A stretch of 64,000 bases of DNA from an uncultured Lachnospiraceae bacterium (GCA_910585825.1 CAJUEY010000003.1:1-64000); one strand, 5' to 3'. Numbered from the stretch's first letter, positions 8,957-19,083 are shown. Translations and numbers: made by a program. Notes: generated by a model from the sequence alone, not told the origin.

Positions 8957-9883
8957 TTATACTTCCCATAATTGTTTTGGATAGACGCCCTGCGCCTTAA
9001 AATCTGCAATCGCTTTCATAACCGTCTCTTTGTCTTCTTTATATGTGACGCCATACCAGCGATCTTCGGATTTTAACACTGCAACTTCGGCTTTTCCTTC
9101 TTCCATCAGCTGCTGTACGGCAGACGGAAGGAAAAATTCACACTTCAAAGGATTTGCGGAAAGATTTTTTTCCAAAAATGCCGGAAACCGTTTTTCAAGC
9201 TCTTCCATTAAATTCTGCTGAAATCCCCACATATTCATGGATGCGATGCTCCCTTCGGGAATCGTCACCCAGGTAGCGCCCTCATCTTCTGTATATGCCG
9301 TTTCATCGCCGCGTTTTTCAATGCGGGTGCGTTCATGGATTTCCATCAGATGCCCGCTTTCATCAATCCGGCAGACACCTCTTGCCACATGGCCGTTTTC
9401 GGTCAGAGTGTTCTCCATAATGTAGCCGACCATAACATATTGATACATGCCGTTGTCATCCTTCGGCCTGCTCAGATAGTCGTAAATCATCTGAAATGCA
9501 TGTCGGCCGTAAAAATCATCTGCGTTGATGACTGCAAAAGGCCCGTTGATCTGATCCTTGCAGCACAATACCGCATGTCCGGTGCCAAAAGGTTTCTGCC
9601 TTCCCTCCGGCAGCGAAAAACCTTCCGGCAGCGCATTTAAGTCCTGATATGCATATTCCACCTGCATGCGCTTTGCAATACGATCCCCGATACACTCTCT
9701 GAATACGTCCTCGTTTTCCCTTTTAATAATAAATATCACCTTTTCAAACCCTGCCAGCATTGCATCGTACACAGAAAAATCAAGGATTACATGTCCTGAA
9801 TCATCCATTGGGTCCATCTGCTTTAAACCGCCGTAACGGCTCCCCATACCTGCTGCCATAACAACCAATACCGGTTTGTCCAT
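8957..9883 (-). CDS. sugar-1-phosphate nucleotidyltransferase
   Basis: A 308-residue NTP_transferase-type enzyme. The N-terminal LVVMAAGMGSRYGGLKQ is the nucleotide-binding loop, and VINADDFYG supplies the metal-binding aspartates. The order matches UDP-sugar pyrophosphorylases, with an unusual C-terminal half. AGGAGG lies 8 nt upstream of the ATG. It is the first gene of an operon with a NahK-like kinase and a histidine phosphatase, so it probably activates the hexosamine 1-phosphate made by the kinase. A minus-strand TACAAT at 9922-9927 may be the -10 box, without a convincing -35. Confidence 0.82.
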   Translation of the reverse strand: MDKPVLVVMAAGMGSRYGGLKQMDPMDDSGHVILDFSVYDAMLAGFEKVIFIIKRENEDVFRECIGDRIAKRMQVEYAYQDLNALPEGFSLPEGRQKPFGTGHAVLCCKDQINGPFAVINADDFYGRHAFQMIYDYLSRPKDDNGMYQYVMVGYIMENTLTENGHVARGVCRIDESGHLMEIHERTRIEKRGDETAYTEDEGATWVTIPEGSIASMNMWGFQQNLMEELEKRFPAFLEKNLSANPLKCEFFLPSAVQQLMEEGKAEVAVLKSEDRWYGVTYKEDKETVMKAIADFKAQGVYPKQLWEV

Positions 9884-9956
9884 CGTTAATACCTCCTGCT
9901 TTTCTTATTTCTGTATCTATTATTGTAACAGACTTATTCCATAAATGCAGTATTAT

Positions 9957-12900
9957 TTATCGTTTTTTCTTCACTACTTTGGAAAACGTGCTGCTCAATA
10001 CTTGCTTTCCTTTTATAGTTTTATAAGATTTGATCTTGTAATAGGCGGTCTTTCCTTTTTTCGCTTTCTTGTCCAGATATTTCTTCGTGCCGGCTTTCTT
10101 AATTTCGGCTATTTTTTTATAACCCTTCTTTTTCTTGTAAGAACGGTAAATGATATAGCCGTCGGCTCCGTTTGCCGTTTTCCAGCTTATCTGAATTCCC
10201 TTTTTGACCGACTTTGCCTTCACGCCTTTCGGCGCCTCTGTTTTTACTTCAGTCTCTCCCTCGTCTCCCGATCCTGCCGTCTGTTTTTTGTTGAATTTTG
10301 CCGTAAGAGTCCTGTCTTTTTCGATTACAAAGGTGTAAACGGCTGCATTTGAAACCAATGCATTTCCCTCATACCAACCGTCAAACAGATATTCCTTCCC
10401 CGGTGCGGCCGTGACCGTAACCGTATCCTGATAGAACGCCTCATCCGCACTGCTTGTTACCGTTCCTCCGGTTTGAGCCGTCACCTTTACCGTGTATTTC
10501 TTCTTTTCAAACCTCGCCTCAAGGATCTGGTCTGCTGCGATTGTAAATGTATAACTTGGATCTTTGGAAATCACTTCTGTGCCGCCCTTCAAAAACCAGC
10601 CGACAAACTCATATCCTGCTGCGGGGCTTGCAACAGCGGTAACTTCGTCTCCCGGCGCCGCGTCTTCCGGAATTCCGGTTACAGTCCCCTCTGTTTCATC
10701 CACTGCCTCAATGATCGTTTTTGGAATTTTAAAACTGTAAACCGAATGGGGTTTTAATGTATAAACAAAACTTTCGGCATCCGCCGTTTCCTCTGTTTTC
10801 TCTACCGTTATTTTATCCGGTTCCGCCAATGTATTCATATCCTCCACGTTCTCCGATGTCATGGACCAGATTTTAATCTTCTTGCTTTTCAGGCTCTGAT
10901 CTTTTACGGAAATATCCACAGACACTGCGCCTTCCTCTTTGTTATTGACCGCCAGAATATAAATATCCCCGTTGTCGTCTTTGGTAGAATAAACATTAAG
11001 GTTATTGACTGCATTCGCTCCGTTTCCCGTGAATACTTCATTTCCGGTAATTTCTTCGCTGATCTGATGATTTCCCGTCATCCGGTTGAATATGGAAAAG
11101 AGATGGGCCGACGGCGTAGATACAAATTGGTTGCCGTCCTCTCCCTGATGGCATTGGATGACGCACTGCTGCCATGCACCCAGGTTATCGCTCCCGGACG
11201 TTGTGTCCACCAGACAATGCTTGTTCTGGTATGCCGCGCCGGAATTGACGCAGTCAATCATATGATTTGCAATATAAATCGCATGTCCAAGAGATGTTTG
11301 ATAATTGCTTGCCGGGCTGACGCTTAAGATTCCAAATTCGGAAACTGCCACTTTTTTACTGTCATCTTCTGTAACCGTATCCATTTTGTTTTTATATGTC
11401 GCAATATTATTGGAAAAATTCTTTGCTTTCACAAGAGAATCTGCATAACCGGTAACACCGCCGCTGTATGGATGTATAATGACGCCGTCATATTTGTCGT
11501 CATAACCTTTTTCATGCATCTTATCAATAAATGAGTTTTGGAGCCGGTCAACAATACCGGAATAAAGCTCTATCTCCGGATCAACTGCTTTCATCGCCTC
11601 ATAATAATCGACAAATCCCGCCTGGTCTGTCTTATAATTACAGGTAATCTCCGCTCCCCGCGCAGGAATATTGCCGTTTGTTCCGTCGCCAAAAGCAATC
11701 TTACCCGTTTCATAGTCAAACGTACATACATTCTGCGCTCCTTTGCCCTCCAGAGACTCTACAATTTCCCACTTTGCTCCTGCCACAAAGACTTCCGCGC
11801 TGTTCTCCACAACCGGAAGATAATACACATAGCGTTCTTCATTTGGACTGCCGTCACTAAGAGACGCCGAAGGTCTCCAGTCTCCCTTTTTCGCTACCCT
11901 GTTATTTGTCTGATAATAACTTCTCTGACCGGAAATCGTCATTCTATCGCCTTCTATATAAAGGTCTACCGTGCCCCTGTTATTTTCACTGATTCCGGAC
12001 ATCCAGTAATTCTGCCCGGTATCGCTGAATTCATTGCCCAGCTCAAACCGGATCACGCCGTAAGGCTCTTCATGTCCGTTTGCGGCGCGCACTGCCGCCC
12101 AGTCCGTACCGCCGTTTGGATTGCTGCCGTCATTCGGCGCGTTTAAATACTCCACCAAATCCGCCGCATCCTGGGGATTGCCGCGTCCAAGGCCATAGAC
12201 AAAAATCGCCTCTGCATTTAGATCATCATAAATCCACTTCATTGCCTCATCGACGCCAAATGCAGGATCTACCGGAACTTCTCCTGCATCGGAATAGAAG
12301 TTATTGCCGGCAATCGTCGTTGTCCGATCCTCTCCTATGGTATCTTTCCAGGTAAAGAGATTAGAAACCGTGCCTCCCGGATAACGCACGGAACCGAAAT
12401 TCGCCTCCTTTGCAAGCGCATTGAATGCGTCATTCATTTTATTCTCCTCTTTCTCCCAGGTTCCGTATCCCAAATTATGGTAGCGGTGATTAATCCCAAA
12501 CATAGCGGAAGGGATTTCCCGGACAATCGTTCCCGGATCTGCCAAAATGGAGATCGGCATGCCTGCCTCATATTGAGCCACGGCTTCCTGAAGTTCCGTT
12601 ATCATATCCTCCACCGCAGCCTTATCCGCCGACACGCTGTCTCTGATTTCTTCCGCCCTGGCAATCGCCTGCAGCAGCGCCTCCCCATCGGTTTCGTTTC
12701 CCTGCGCGCCTAAGCTTTTCGCTCTTGCAATCAACTGGTCCAACCGTTCTTTCGCTTTCTGCAGTTCCATACTTCCGCTGTACTGATCATAAATCGCCTT
12801 CACCGTTTCTGCGCTGACAGCTTTGTTATAATAGCGTATTTCATCAATTGCGCCGCTGATTGCGGTATTGTCCGCATTCTGTCTGTGGGCGCCCACACGG

Positions 12901-13553
12901 ATATTGCCGCTGCCGTCCACAAGGTTGCCTGAGAGCGTTTCTGCATTGGTCTGCACGCCGTCCAGGTAAAAATACGCCTTTCTTGGAGACGCATTCCCGG
13001 CATCTACCGCCAGCATCACATGATGCCATTCTCCTGCCTGTACCGTGCCGCTGCCGTATCGATTGTTTCCGTCCAGATATGTGCCGTACTTTCCGTTATT
13101 GCCAATCATCAGAATCGCCCTTCCGGTATTGCTGCCGTCCTGGTGAAAAACGCTTGTGTTGCCCTGAGCCAGCGTGTCATATTTTACCCATGCCCCAATT
13201 GTAAATGCGCCGGAAGCCGACAGCCCCTGACTGCCGCCGTTTAAATCCAGCGTAAGATAAGAAGTATTGTTTCCGCCAAACACCGCGGCCGCTGTTTTGC
13301 CTACGCCCGCCCCATCGTTTACGGCAACGCCGGTTCCTGTTTTCTGCGCAGTGATATTTGTAATTTCCGCTTTGCTTGCAAGCGCCTCTGTTTCTGTGTC
13401 TCCCTCAAATGTCCAATAGCCAACCAGTCCGTCTGTCACATCCGTCTGTGCAGCCTGTATCTGCGTATTTCCCATTCCCTGCAGAATACTTCCCCCTGCC
13501 ATGCAAACAGTTAATACTGCCGCAAGCATTCTTTTTCTCAATCCGAAATTCAT
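9957..13553 (-). CDS. secreted clan GH-A glycosidase (GH51-like) with LamG, InlB-type repeats and Fn3-like tail
   Basis: A 1198-residue exported protein. The ATG at 13553 follows AGGAGG by 6 nt. Order: signal peptide (1-35); LamG/concanavalin-like domain (about 40-265); a helical FIVAR-like linker (268-330); a catalytic region (about 335-960) with FELGNEF (candidate acid/base Glu508) and VSEFG (candidate nucleophile Glu739), the Asn-Glu ... Glu layout of clan GH-A and closest to alpha-L-arabinofuranosidases; two InlB B-repeat-like beta units (about 970-1090) with the YEFVGW and YLFDGW motifs; and a lysine-rich Fn3-like C-terminus like that of the GH29 enzyme. Family number and substrate are inferred. 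A terminator-like hairpin separates it from the upstream surface-protein gene. Confidence 0.8.
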   Translation of the reverse strand: MNFGLRKRMLAAVLTVCMAGGSILQGMGNTQIQAAQTDVTDGLVGYWTFEGDTETEALASKAEITNITAQKTGTGVAVNDGAGVGKTAAAVFGGNNTSYLTLDLNGGSQGLSASGAFTIGAWVKYDTLAQGNTSVFHQDGSNTGRAILMIGNNGKYGTYLDGNNRYGSGTVQAGEWHHVMLAVDAGNASPRKAYFYLDGVQTNAETLSGNLVDGSGNIRVGAHRQNADNTAISGAIDEIRYYNKAVSAETVKAIYDQYSGSMELQKAKERLDQLIARAKSLGAQGNETDGEALLQAIARAEEIRDSVSADKAAVEDMITELQEAVAQYEAGMPISILADPGTIVREIPSAMFGINHRYHNLGYGTWEKEENKMNDAFNALAKEANFGSVRYPGGTVSNLFTWKDTIGEDRTTTIAGNNFYSDAGEVPVDPAFGVDEAMKWIYDDLNAEAIFVYGLGRGNPQDAADLVEYLNAPNDGSNPNGGTDWAAVRAANGHEEPYGVIRFELGNEFSDTGQNYWMSGISENNRGTVDLYIEGDRMTISGQRSYYQTNNRVAKKGDWRPSASLSDGSPNEERYVYYLPVVENSAEVFVAGAKWEIVESLEGKGAQNVCTFDYETGKIAFGDGTNGNIPARGAEITCNYKTDQAGFVDYYEAMKAVDPEIELYSGIVDRLQNSFIDKMHEKGYDDKYDGVIIHPYSGGVTGYADSLVKAKNFSNNIATYKNKMDTVTEDDSKKVAVSEFGILSVSPASNYQTSLGHAIYIANHMIDCVNSGAAYQNKHCLVDTTSGSDNLGAWQQCVIQCHQGEDGNQFVSTPSAHLFSIFNRMTGNHQISEEITGNEVFTGNGANAVNNLNVYSTKDDNGDIYILAVNNKEEGAVSVDISVKDQSLKSKKIKIWSMTSENVEDMNTLAEPDKITVEKTEETADAESFVYTLKPHSVYSFKIPKTIIEAVDETEGTVTGIPEDAAPGDEVTAVASPAAGYEFVGWFLKGGTEVISKDPSYTFTIAADQILEARFEKKKYTVKVTAQTGGTVTSSADEAFYQDTVTVTAAPGKEYLFDGWYEGNALVSNAAVYTFVIEKDRTLTAKFNKKQTAGSGDEGETEVKTEAPKGVKAKSVKKGIQISWKTANGADGYIIYRSYKKKKGYKKIAEIKKAGTKKYLDKKAKKGKTAYYKIKSYKTIKGKQVLSSTFSKVVKKKR

Positions 13554-13593
13554 ACTTAACCTCCTCTGAAACTTCTGCATCCTGCGATATTCC

Positions 13594-13632
13594 AAAAGCA
13601 GCCCGAAACAACACACTTGTCATTCGGGCTGC
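13594..13632 (-). terminator. terminator after the large surface-protein gene
   Basis: A 10-bp perfect stem (GCAGCCCGAA at 13598-13607, TTCGGGCTGC at 13623-13632) followed on the minus strand by TTTT. It sits in the 96-bp gap between the two large secreted-protein genes. I see no clear promoter between it and the next gene, so partial read-through is plausible. Confidence 0.7.
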
Positions 13633-13649
13633 CATATCATGATGCTTGT

Positions 13650-16600
13650 TTATTTTACTTTCAAGCCTGCTTTTTTCAGTTTCTTAAGCAGAGAGCTGCG
13701 CTGTTTGCCTTTCAGCTTCTTCGGCAGCTTTACTTTCACTTTTGAAGCCGTCTTTTTAAATGCCCCATTTTTAACGGTTTTTACTTTTGTGCCTTTAAAA
13801 ACAACATTCTTTAATTTCTTGCATTTGAAAAACGCTTTTTTCCCAATATTTGTAACGTTTTGGCCAATGGTCACTTTCTGAATCTTTCCCTGATTTGCAA
13901 ATGCCTGATCTCCGATTGCCGTTACGTTATAGGATGCGCCTCTGATTGTAATTGCCGAAGGAATTGTGATATTCTTCGCAGCTTTTCCTTTGATCAGCAT
14001 AACCGTCTTGCCGGCAGCGTTTATAACGCGATACTGCATACCGTCTGTCGTTTTTATGTCCCCTGACACGACTGCCTTGTTCAGGCCTGCCTGTGCGCTG
14101 ATCAACGCATCCGTAAGCTTTTTCAGCATCTCTGCATCTGCATTCCCGGGCGCCGCTTTCGCTGCTATATAAGCCGTTTCAAAAGCTTTCCATGCAGCGT
14201 CCGTATAATCCTTGTTTCCCGCCGCGTAAACCGCATCGGCAGATTTCAGCGCATTCTGCAGATTTTCTTTTGCCGCTGCGCCTGCATCTTCCTTTTTTAC
14301 AAGGATATTGTCTATGTCCAGATCTGCAATCATTCCTGCAACCTGATTTTTAGTCACTGCCTGATCGCCGCTTCCCTCCAGCATTCCAGCCAGCGCACTC
14401 AGCAGGTCTTTTGCCTCTTCCAGTTTTATCTGGAGCGCCTTCCAGCTTTCCGGTGTGTAATCGGACTCTTTGAGATTGCTAAAGATATTTTCCAAATCTT
14501 TAATAGCCTGGTCCAGATCATCCTGATCGCTTTCATCGGCCGGTGTGCTCGCTGCCGTAAACACTGCTTCCGCTGTATCTTCCGCCGCTATTGCCGTTCC
14601 GTCCATCAGCTGCACTCTTGCAGTCACTGTTACGCTTCCCTGTTTTGTAACAGTAAGTATATTTCCATCGATGGACGCTCCCGCTTCGTTCTCTTCATCA
14701 CAGGTATATGTAATCAATGCCTCAGCCTTTGCCTCTCCCGTATGCCTGATGCATTCTGTGTTGCTTACGGTACATTCCGCATTCAGAGTAATTTCAGCTG
14801 ATGCGGCATCCAAAGTAATATCCGCTCCTGCAAACGTAATTGTATCAATGGCACATTCACACTGTCCGGCCGCTGTCTTTGTCTTCAAAACCCTTACTGC
14901 TTCCTGCAAATCTCCCAAAGCGCTGCTAAAGTCTTCCGCATTGTTTGACTCGCCCCATGCCTTATCCTCTTCCGCCTGTTCCACAGCCGTATTGTAAACA
15001 GGCACAAATGCGTTCCAGCCTGCCGTTGTATATTTCTTTTCGCCTGTCGTCTTATCTTTATTGACAAGAGTATCGTTTTCCAACTGAATGTCAAGATCGT
15101 CTGCAACGCCTGCCAAATATTCCGTCAGCGTCTCTTTCGGATGTGTTTCTCCCCTGAATATATAACTAAGAGAAATCAATACCTCTTCCTCTGTCGGCAC
15201 TATTACATGCTCAAGAATATCCGCATCCTCCGGTCCGGTTCTTAAAATTCCCTGCTGTTCACTGAAACGATACAAATCCGTCGTCCTGACATGAACAGTG
15301 ACTTTATAATCCCTGTATCTTTCAAATACGCTGCCTTCCGGCATCGGAGTTGTCTGACCGGCGTCGTCCACATATTCCCATACTGTTTCCGACACATCGT
15401 ACTTCGCGGGTTCTCCTGTGATCGTCACATCCGGATCTGTACCGCTCAATAATGCCGTAAGCGCGTTCTGGAACGTTTCTTTTTTATTCGACTCCGCTTC
15501 CGAAGCCGCCTCCAGCGTTGAGAGATTGTTCAGACATGCTTTGTCCACATACATTGCAAAATCTTTCATTCCGCCCGAAAAGTCTTCCATATTTCCGGCG
15601 ACTTCCGGATTTTCATTGTATCCTATGCAGAACATACTGCCGTTCACCAGTTTCAGAGGACCCGCTGTGATTTGGTTGTTGTTAGTCCTTCTCAGCGTTC
15701 CCGCCTCGCCGTCTACATACAGCTGGAAATATGTTCCGTTAAAGACCGCCACAATATCATGATCTTGTCCATACCAGCCGTCCGCCGGTATGTTGTAGGT
15801 TGCCTGCGGCCAACAGTTATCGCTGCTGTAAGCAAATGCAATCAGCTGCTCATGATTGTTATTGGAGGTGTTGTTCCTGTGTCCTTTTGGCAGTATCTGC
15901 AGTCCCCAGCCTTTTAACCGACCTACAATCGTCTCTTTCTGCGTGACAGTCTCCGGAATATTGACGGTGCATTTTATCATGAATTTTGTATTTCCCTGAA
16001 TTCGGAACAACTCATTTTTAGGATCATCGTCCGGCGCTTTCACCCTTCCGTGTATATATCCGTCTGCATCCACGTGGAAGTATGGCTTAGAATGGTCACG
16101 CTCGCGAACCAGTCCCAGATTTTCATTCTCAAGCTGACCGGCGTTTGTCAGTTTCGCCCCTGCAGGAGATTCTCCCGCCTCAGGAGGCGTCACTGTAATG
16201 TCCGGCGTATCCGTATCCGTGTCAATGATTATTGCAGTTCCTCTCCGTATCAATCCGTTAAACGCCTTTTCCAGATCCGATTTCGCCTTCAGATATTCCG
16301 ATTTCAAATACCATACGTCATCCGTCTGATCTCCCTCCGTCTGCATATTGATCATACTCTGTGCAGCTACATAAGCGGCTCTGAATATATTCCAGCCTTC
16401 AATCCTGTAAATCAGCTGATTGCCATTCTCCGCATCTTTGTTGCCTGTATCAAATGCCGCTTTCACGTCCGCCTGGTTGATATACTCCGACAACGCCCGT
16501 TTTGCCTCTGTAGGATCTTCAATCGTATAGGAACGCATCACCGTATATACGGTCTCGCCAGCGCTGTTTGTCTCCGTGCTGTTACGATTTTCTATCACGG

Positions 16601-18815
16601 CCTCCTGTCCGCCAATCGTCGCCCCTGCCAGATCTGCAAGGGGATACTTTGTCGCCACTTTTGCTTTTAAAGTATAAGTTCCCGCTTCAAAGCTGTCCTG
16701 CGTCTTATCCAGTTTCATATCGCCCTGATACCAGTCATAATCATCGATATGATAATTTGCGCCTGTGGGTGAATCCGGCCTCCGCATAACTCCGGCATAA
16801 ACCGGTTCGCCATCCAGATTAAGATTCATATCGCTAATCTCTCCCGTCTGTCTGATTCCGTGAATCTCCAGTGCCCTTAATCCCGGCGCCGTGTAAGAAC
16901 CTCCCTGGCTTACTTCGTTTATCACAATACGGACATACCGCCCCGTTTTCTTTACCGAAAGCTCATCCCCTTGGAAAGTATCCAGAGGAAACAGATGCTG
17001 TCCTGCATCATTCACTCTGTCCCGCACATCCGCTTTATTTCCCGGATACTCCGCCACTGTTGTCCAGCCCTCTTTCTCCAGCGTATCTTCCGTCACAGTC
17101 GTCACATCACCTGTAATTACATTGCCTGTAGCTTTAGGCGGTGTATCGGAAGTTTCAATTCTATATCTGCTGGCCCATGCAGCCCTATGCCAACGAACCT
17201 GAATTTCTGAAAGATCCACGGAAGTGTGCTCTCCCAAATCCACCACCATATAATCGACATTTCCTTCAATCGATGATAAATCATCATTCCTAAGCGGCAC
17301 AGTTCCAACCCAGTAATCTGTGCTATTTTCCTGATTATTGCCATTATTGTTTATCGACTTTTCAGGCGTAAGTTGATTAGAATATGCGCCTGTATAAGCG
17401 GCAATGCTTGCCCCTTTCGAAGAAAGCGCAACATTCTCCACGGTTCCCGTATACACGGCTTCCGCCTCATAGATATAGACGCGTCCTACGTTAATCCACT
17501 TATTCTGCGTTCCGCTCCCCTGCGTATTGATTACTTCAATCCGAACATACCTTGCGTCTTCAAAGCTGTCAAAAGGAGCTTCCTTCGCATTGCCCAAAGC
17601 GCTCAGAGACCGGTTATATTCTGACCAGCCTTCTGACGGGTTTTCGTCGTCCGGCGCCGGAACATTGGAATACACCAGTGTCCAATCCTCAATATCCGAT
17701 ACCGCCTTTCCGGCTCCCGGATTCGTATTGGACGTATAGATATTACACCGCTGAATGGAACCGTTTTCCGTTCCCGGCACATAGGTCAGCTTTCCAAGGG
17801 TTTTTGTCTCTTTGATGTCAAAATATATATTATTATTGGCAAAATATTTTCCGTAATTATGTTTCCATGGAGACTGACCGGTCTCTTCGGTCTCATCGGC
17901 TGCCGGTTCAGTCAGAGAACTCATTTTTGCATTTTTTGTAATTACGCCGTCTACAAGCTTTTCGATTCCACAGTCCTGCGCCGTCGCAAAATCTGCATAT
18001 GCGCTCAGACCCGTCAATTTGCTCTCTTTCTCATCGCCTGTCATAACCCATACTTCCCGGCCGTTGATGTAGGTGTCCCGTTCGTCCTTTTCCGTCTGAT
18101 CGCCCGTTGCCCCACTGTAAGTTCCTGCCGTGTTCAGCACTTCTATTCGGATACCGGTAATATTTGAAGGGATCGTCTCAAAATAGTCCTTCAGATTAAT
18201 ATCATGAGCCACATTTAACGTATGCTCCTCACTTTCCTGATGTTCACAGTACCGATGATCGCCGTTGCTGTCATCATTGGAATCAAACCGTACATCTCCG
18301 GTAGCGCCTTCTTGAACCGTCCACTGGTCTTCTGACAGACCTGCCATCGTTTCCGCACTGGCAATATTCTCTTCCGTTGTCACAGAGATTTTGCAGCGCG
18401 TCACCGTTCCGTTGTGAACGTTCCATCCATGACCCTCGCTCACTTCATCTTCATCCGCCCACCAGACAAGCTTCTGCACATCTGCCGCACTGTTAAGCTT
18501 AATATAAATTTTATTCCGCGCCTCCAACTGGCTTGATCTTGGAATTCCCCCTGTATTATAACGGGAAAGCGCATAATTTGCCGCATCTGATTTGATGTTC
18601 TCCAACGGCGCGTCAGCACGCACCCTCCAATCCGTCGTCACCGTCATATCGTCTGCCGGCACTGCCCTGTAACGGATAGGCTCCGTGACAGACGCTTCTC
18701 CCGCTTCATCCGCCTTTACTAAAATCGGGCTATACCCCCCCCCACCGAAAATCGGAACGTTTGCCACGATCATGGCTCCCGTCAGCATTGAAGCCACTGC
18801 TTGTCTTATTCTCAT
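13650..18815 (-). CDS. large multidomain surface protein (discoidin-like, LamG, FIVAR, BspA-type LRR)
   Basis: A 1721-residue exported protein; AAAGGAG precedes the ATG at 18815. Order: signal peptide (1 to about 36); three discoidin/F5-8C-like beta domains (about 75-232, 258-452, 462-648); a beta region and a FIVAR-like helical segment (about 650-880); a LamG-like domain (about 908-1105); further Ig-like and FIVAR-like segments; a BspA-type leucine-rich repeat region (1593-1721) that ends very rich in lysine. I see no glycosidase active-site pattern, so binding or adhesion is likelier than catalysis. Residues Gly24-Gly27 are encoded by GGT followed by nine Gs, a candidate slippage site. A strong promoter and a terminator bracket the gene. 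Confidence 0.78.
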   Translation of the reverse strand: MRIRQAVASMLTGAMIVANVPIFGGGGYSPILVKADEAGEASVTEPIRYRAVPADDMTVTTDWRVRADAPLENIKSDAANYALSRYNTGGIPRSSQLEARNKIYIKLNSAADVQKLVWWADEDEVSEGHGWNVHNGTVTRCKISVTTEENIASAETMAGLSEDQWTVQEGATGDVRFDSNDDSNGDHRYCEHQESEEHTLNVAHDINLKDYFETIPSNITGIRIEVLNTAGTYSGATGDQTEKDERDTYINGREVWVMTGDEKESKLTGLSAYADFATAQDCGIEKLVDGVITKNAKMSSLTEPAADETEETGQSPWKHNYGKYFANNNIYFDIKETKTLGKLTYVPGTENGSIQRCNIYTSNTNPGAGKAVSDIEDWTLVYSNVPAPDDENPSEGWSEYNRSLSALGNAKEAPFDSFEDARYVRIEVINTQGSGTQNKWINVGRVYIYEAEAVYTGTVENVALSSKGASIAAYTGAYSNQLTPEKSINNNGNNQENSTDYWVGTVPLRNDDLSSIEGNVDYMVVDLGEHTSVDLSEIQVRWHRAAWASRYRIETSDTPPKATGNVITGDVTTVTEDTLEKEGWTTVAEYPGNKADVRDRVNDAGQHLFPLDTFQGDELSVKKTGRYVRIVINEVSQGGSYTAPGLRALEIHGIRQTGEISDMNLNLDGEPVYAGVMRRPDSPTGANYHIDDYDWYQGDMKLDKTQDSFEAGTYTLKAKVATKYPLADLAGATIGGQEAVIENRNSTETNSAGETVYTVMRSYTIEDPTEAKRALSEYINQADVKAAFDTGNKDAENGNQLIYRIEGWNIFRAAYVAAQSMINMQTEGDQTDDVWYLKSEYLKAKSDLEKAFNGLIRRGTAIIIDTDTDTPDITVTPPEAGESPAGAKLTNAGQLENENLGLVRERDHSKPYFHVDADGYIHGRVKAPDDDPKNELFRIQGNTKFMIKCTVNIPETVTQKETIVGRLKGWGLQILPKGHRNNTSNNNHEQLIAFAYSSDNCWPQATYNIPADGWYGQDHDIVAVFNGTYFQLYVDGEAGTLRRTNNNQITAGPLKLVNGSMFCIGYNENPEVAGNMEDFSGGMKDFAMYVDKACLNNLSTLEAASEAESNKKETFQNALTALLSGTDPDVTITGEPAKYDVSETVWEYVDDAGQTTPMPEGSVFERYRDYKVTVHVRTTDLYRFSEQQGILRTGPEDADILEHVIVPTEEEVLISLSYIFRGETHPKETLTEYLAGVADDLDIQLENDTLVNKDKTTGEKKYTTAGWNAFVPVYNTAVEQAEEDKAWGESNNAEDFSSALGDLQEAVRVLKTKTAAGQCECAIDTITFAGADITLDAASAEITLNAECTVSNTECIRHTGEAKAEALITYTCDEENEAGASIDGNILTVTKQGSVTVTARVQLMDGTAIAAEDTAEAVFTAASTPADESDQDDLDQAIKDLENIFSNLKESDYTPESWKALQIKLEEAKDLLSALAGMLEGSGDQAVTKNQVAGMIADLDIDNILVKKEDAGAAAKENLQNALKSADAVYAAGNKDYTDAAWKAFETAYIAAKAAPGNADAEMLKKLTDALISAQAGLNKAVVSGDIKTTDGMQYRVINAAGKTVMLIKGKAAKNITIPSAITIRGASYNVTAIGDQAFANQGKIQKVTIGQNVTNIGKKAFFKCKKLKNVVFKGTKVKTVKNGAFKKTASKVKVKLPKKLKGKQRSSLLKKLKKAGLKVK

Positions 18816-18876
18816 ATAAACTCCTTTCCTGATACCCATCCGGTACGTTACGCAACCTACTATATTCCATAATAAT

Positions 18877-18906
18877 ATTATAATCGCCACTTTCCCATCA
18901 TGTCAA
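18877..18906 (-). promoter_or_regulatory. sigma-A promoter of the large surface-protein gene
   Basis: On the minus strand, TTGACA (18901-18906), an 18-bp spacer and TATAAT (18877-18882) are both perfect consensus boxes, about 62 bp upstream of the start codon. The rest of the 364-bp gap to ribH (18907-19179) holds a terminator, a nested hairpin, and about 130 bp in which I see only a weak GACTC/GAGTC inverted repeat. Confidence 0.8.
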
Positions 18907-19033
18907 TGATCTATATGAAAAATTGCGACTCTTTGGCAATCGTTGAGTCTGGAGCGTGCATTCTCTGCCAGGCGGGAATCCTTCCCTGTCGTGATCCGGG
19001 AGAAGAGAAAGACCGTGCAACGGAATTCCTCAT

Positions 19034-19067
19034 AAAAAAACGCCTCAAACATAAGAAAATTTGAGGC
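19034..19067 (-). terminator. terminator of the riboflavin operon
   Basis: An 8-bp stem (GCCTCAAA at 19042-19049, TTTGAGGC at 19060-19067) is followed on the minus strand by seven Ts. It lies about 110 bp past the ribH stop, beyond a second, larger hairpin. Confidence 0.8.
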
Positions 19068-19083
19068 ATTTCATTCTAAAGCA

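Noticed and set aside
11538..12146. 202-codon open frame on the plus strand
   Set aside because: It is antisense to the GH-A glycosidase, has no ribosome site and no recognisable protein character; a shadow of the real gene. The same holds for similar plus-strand frames at 16050-16670, 14545-14997 and 1467-1955.
13594..13632. Inverted repeat as a regulator binding site
   Set aside because: Position just after a stop codon and a T run on the minus strand fit a terminator.
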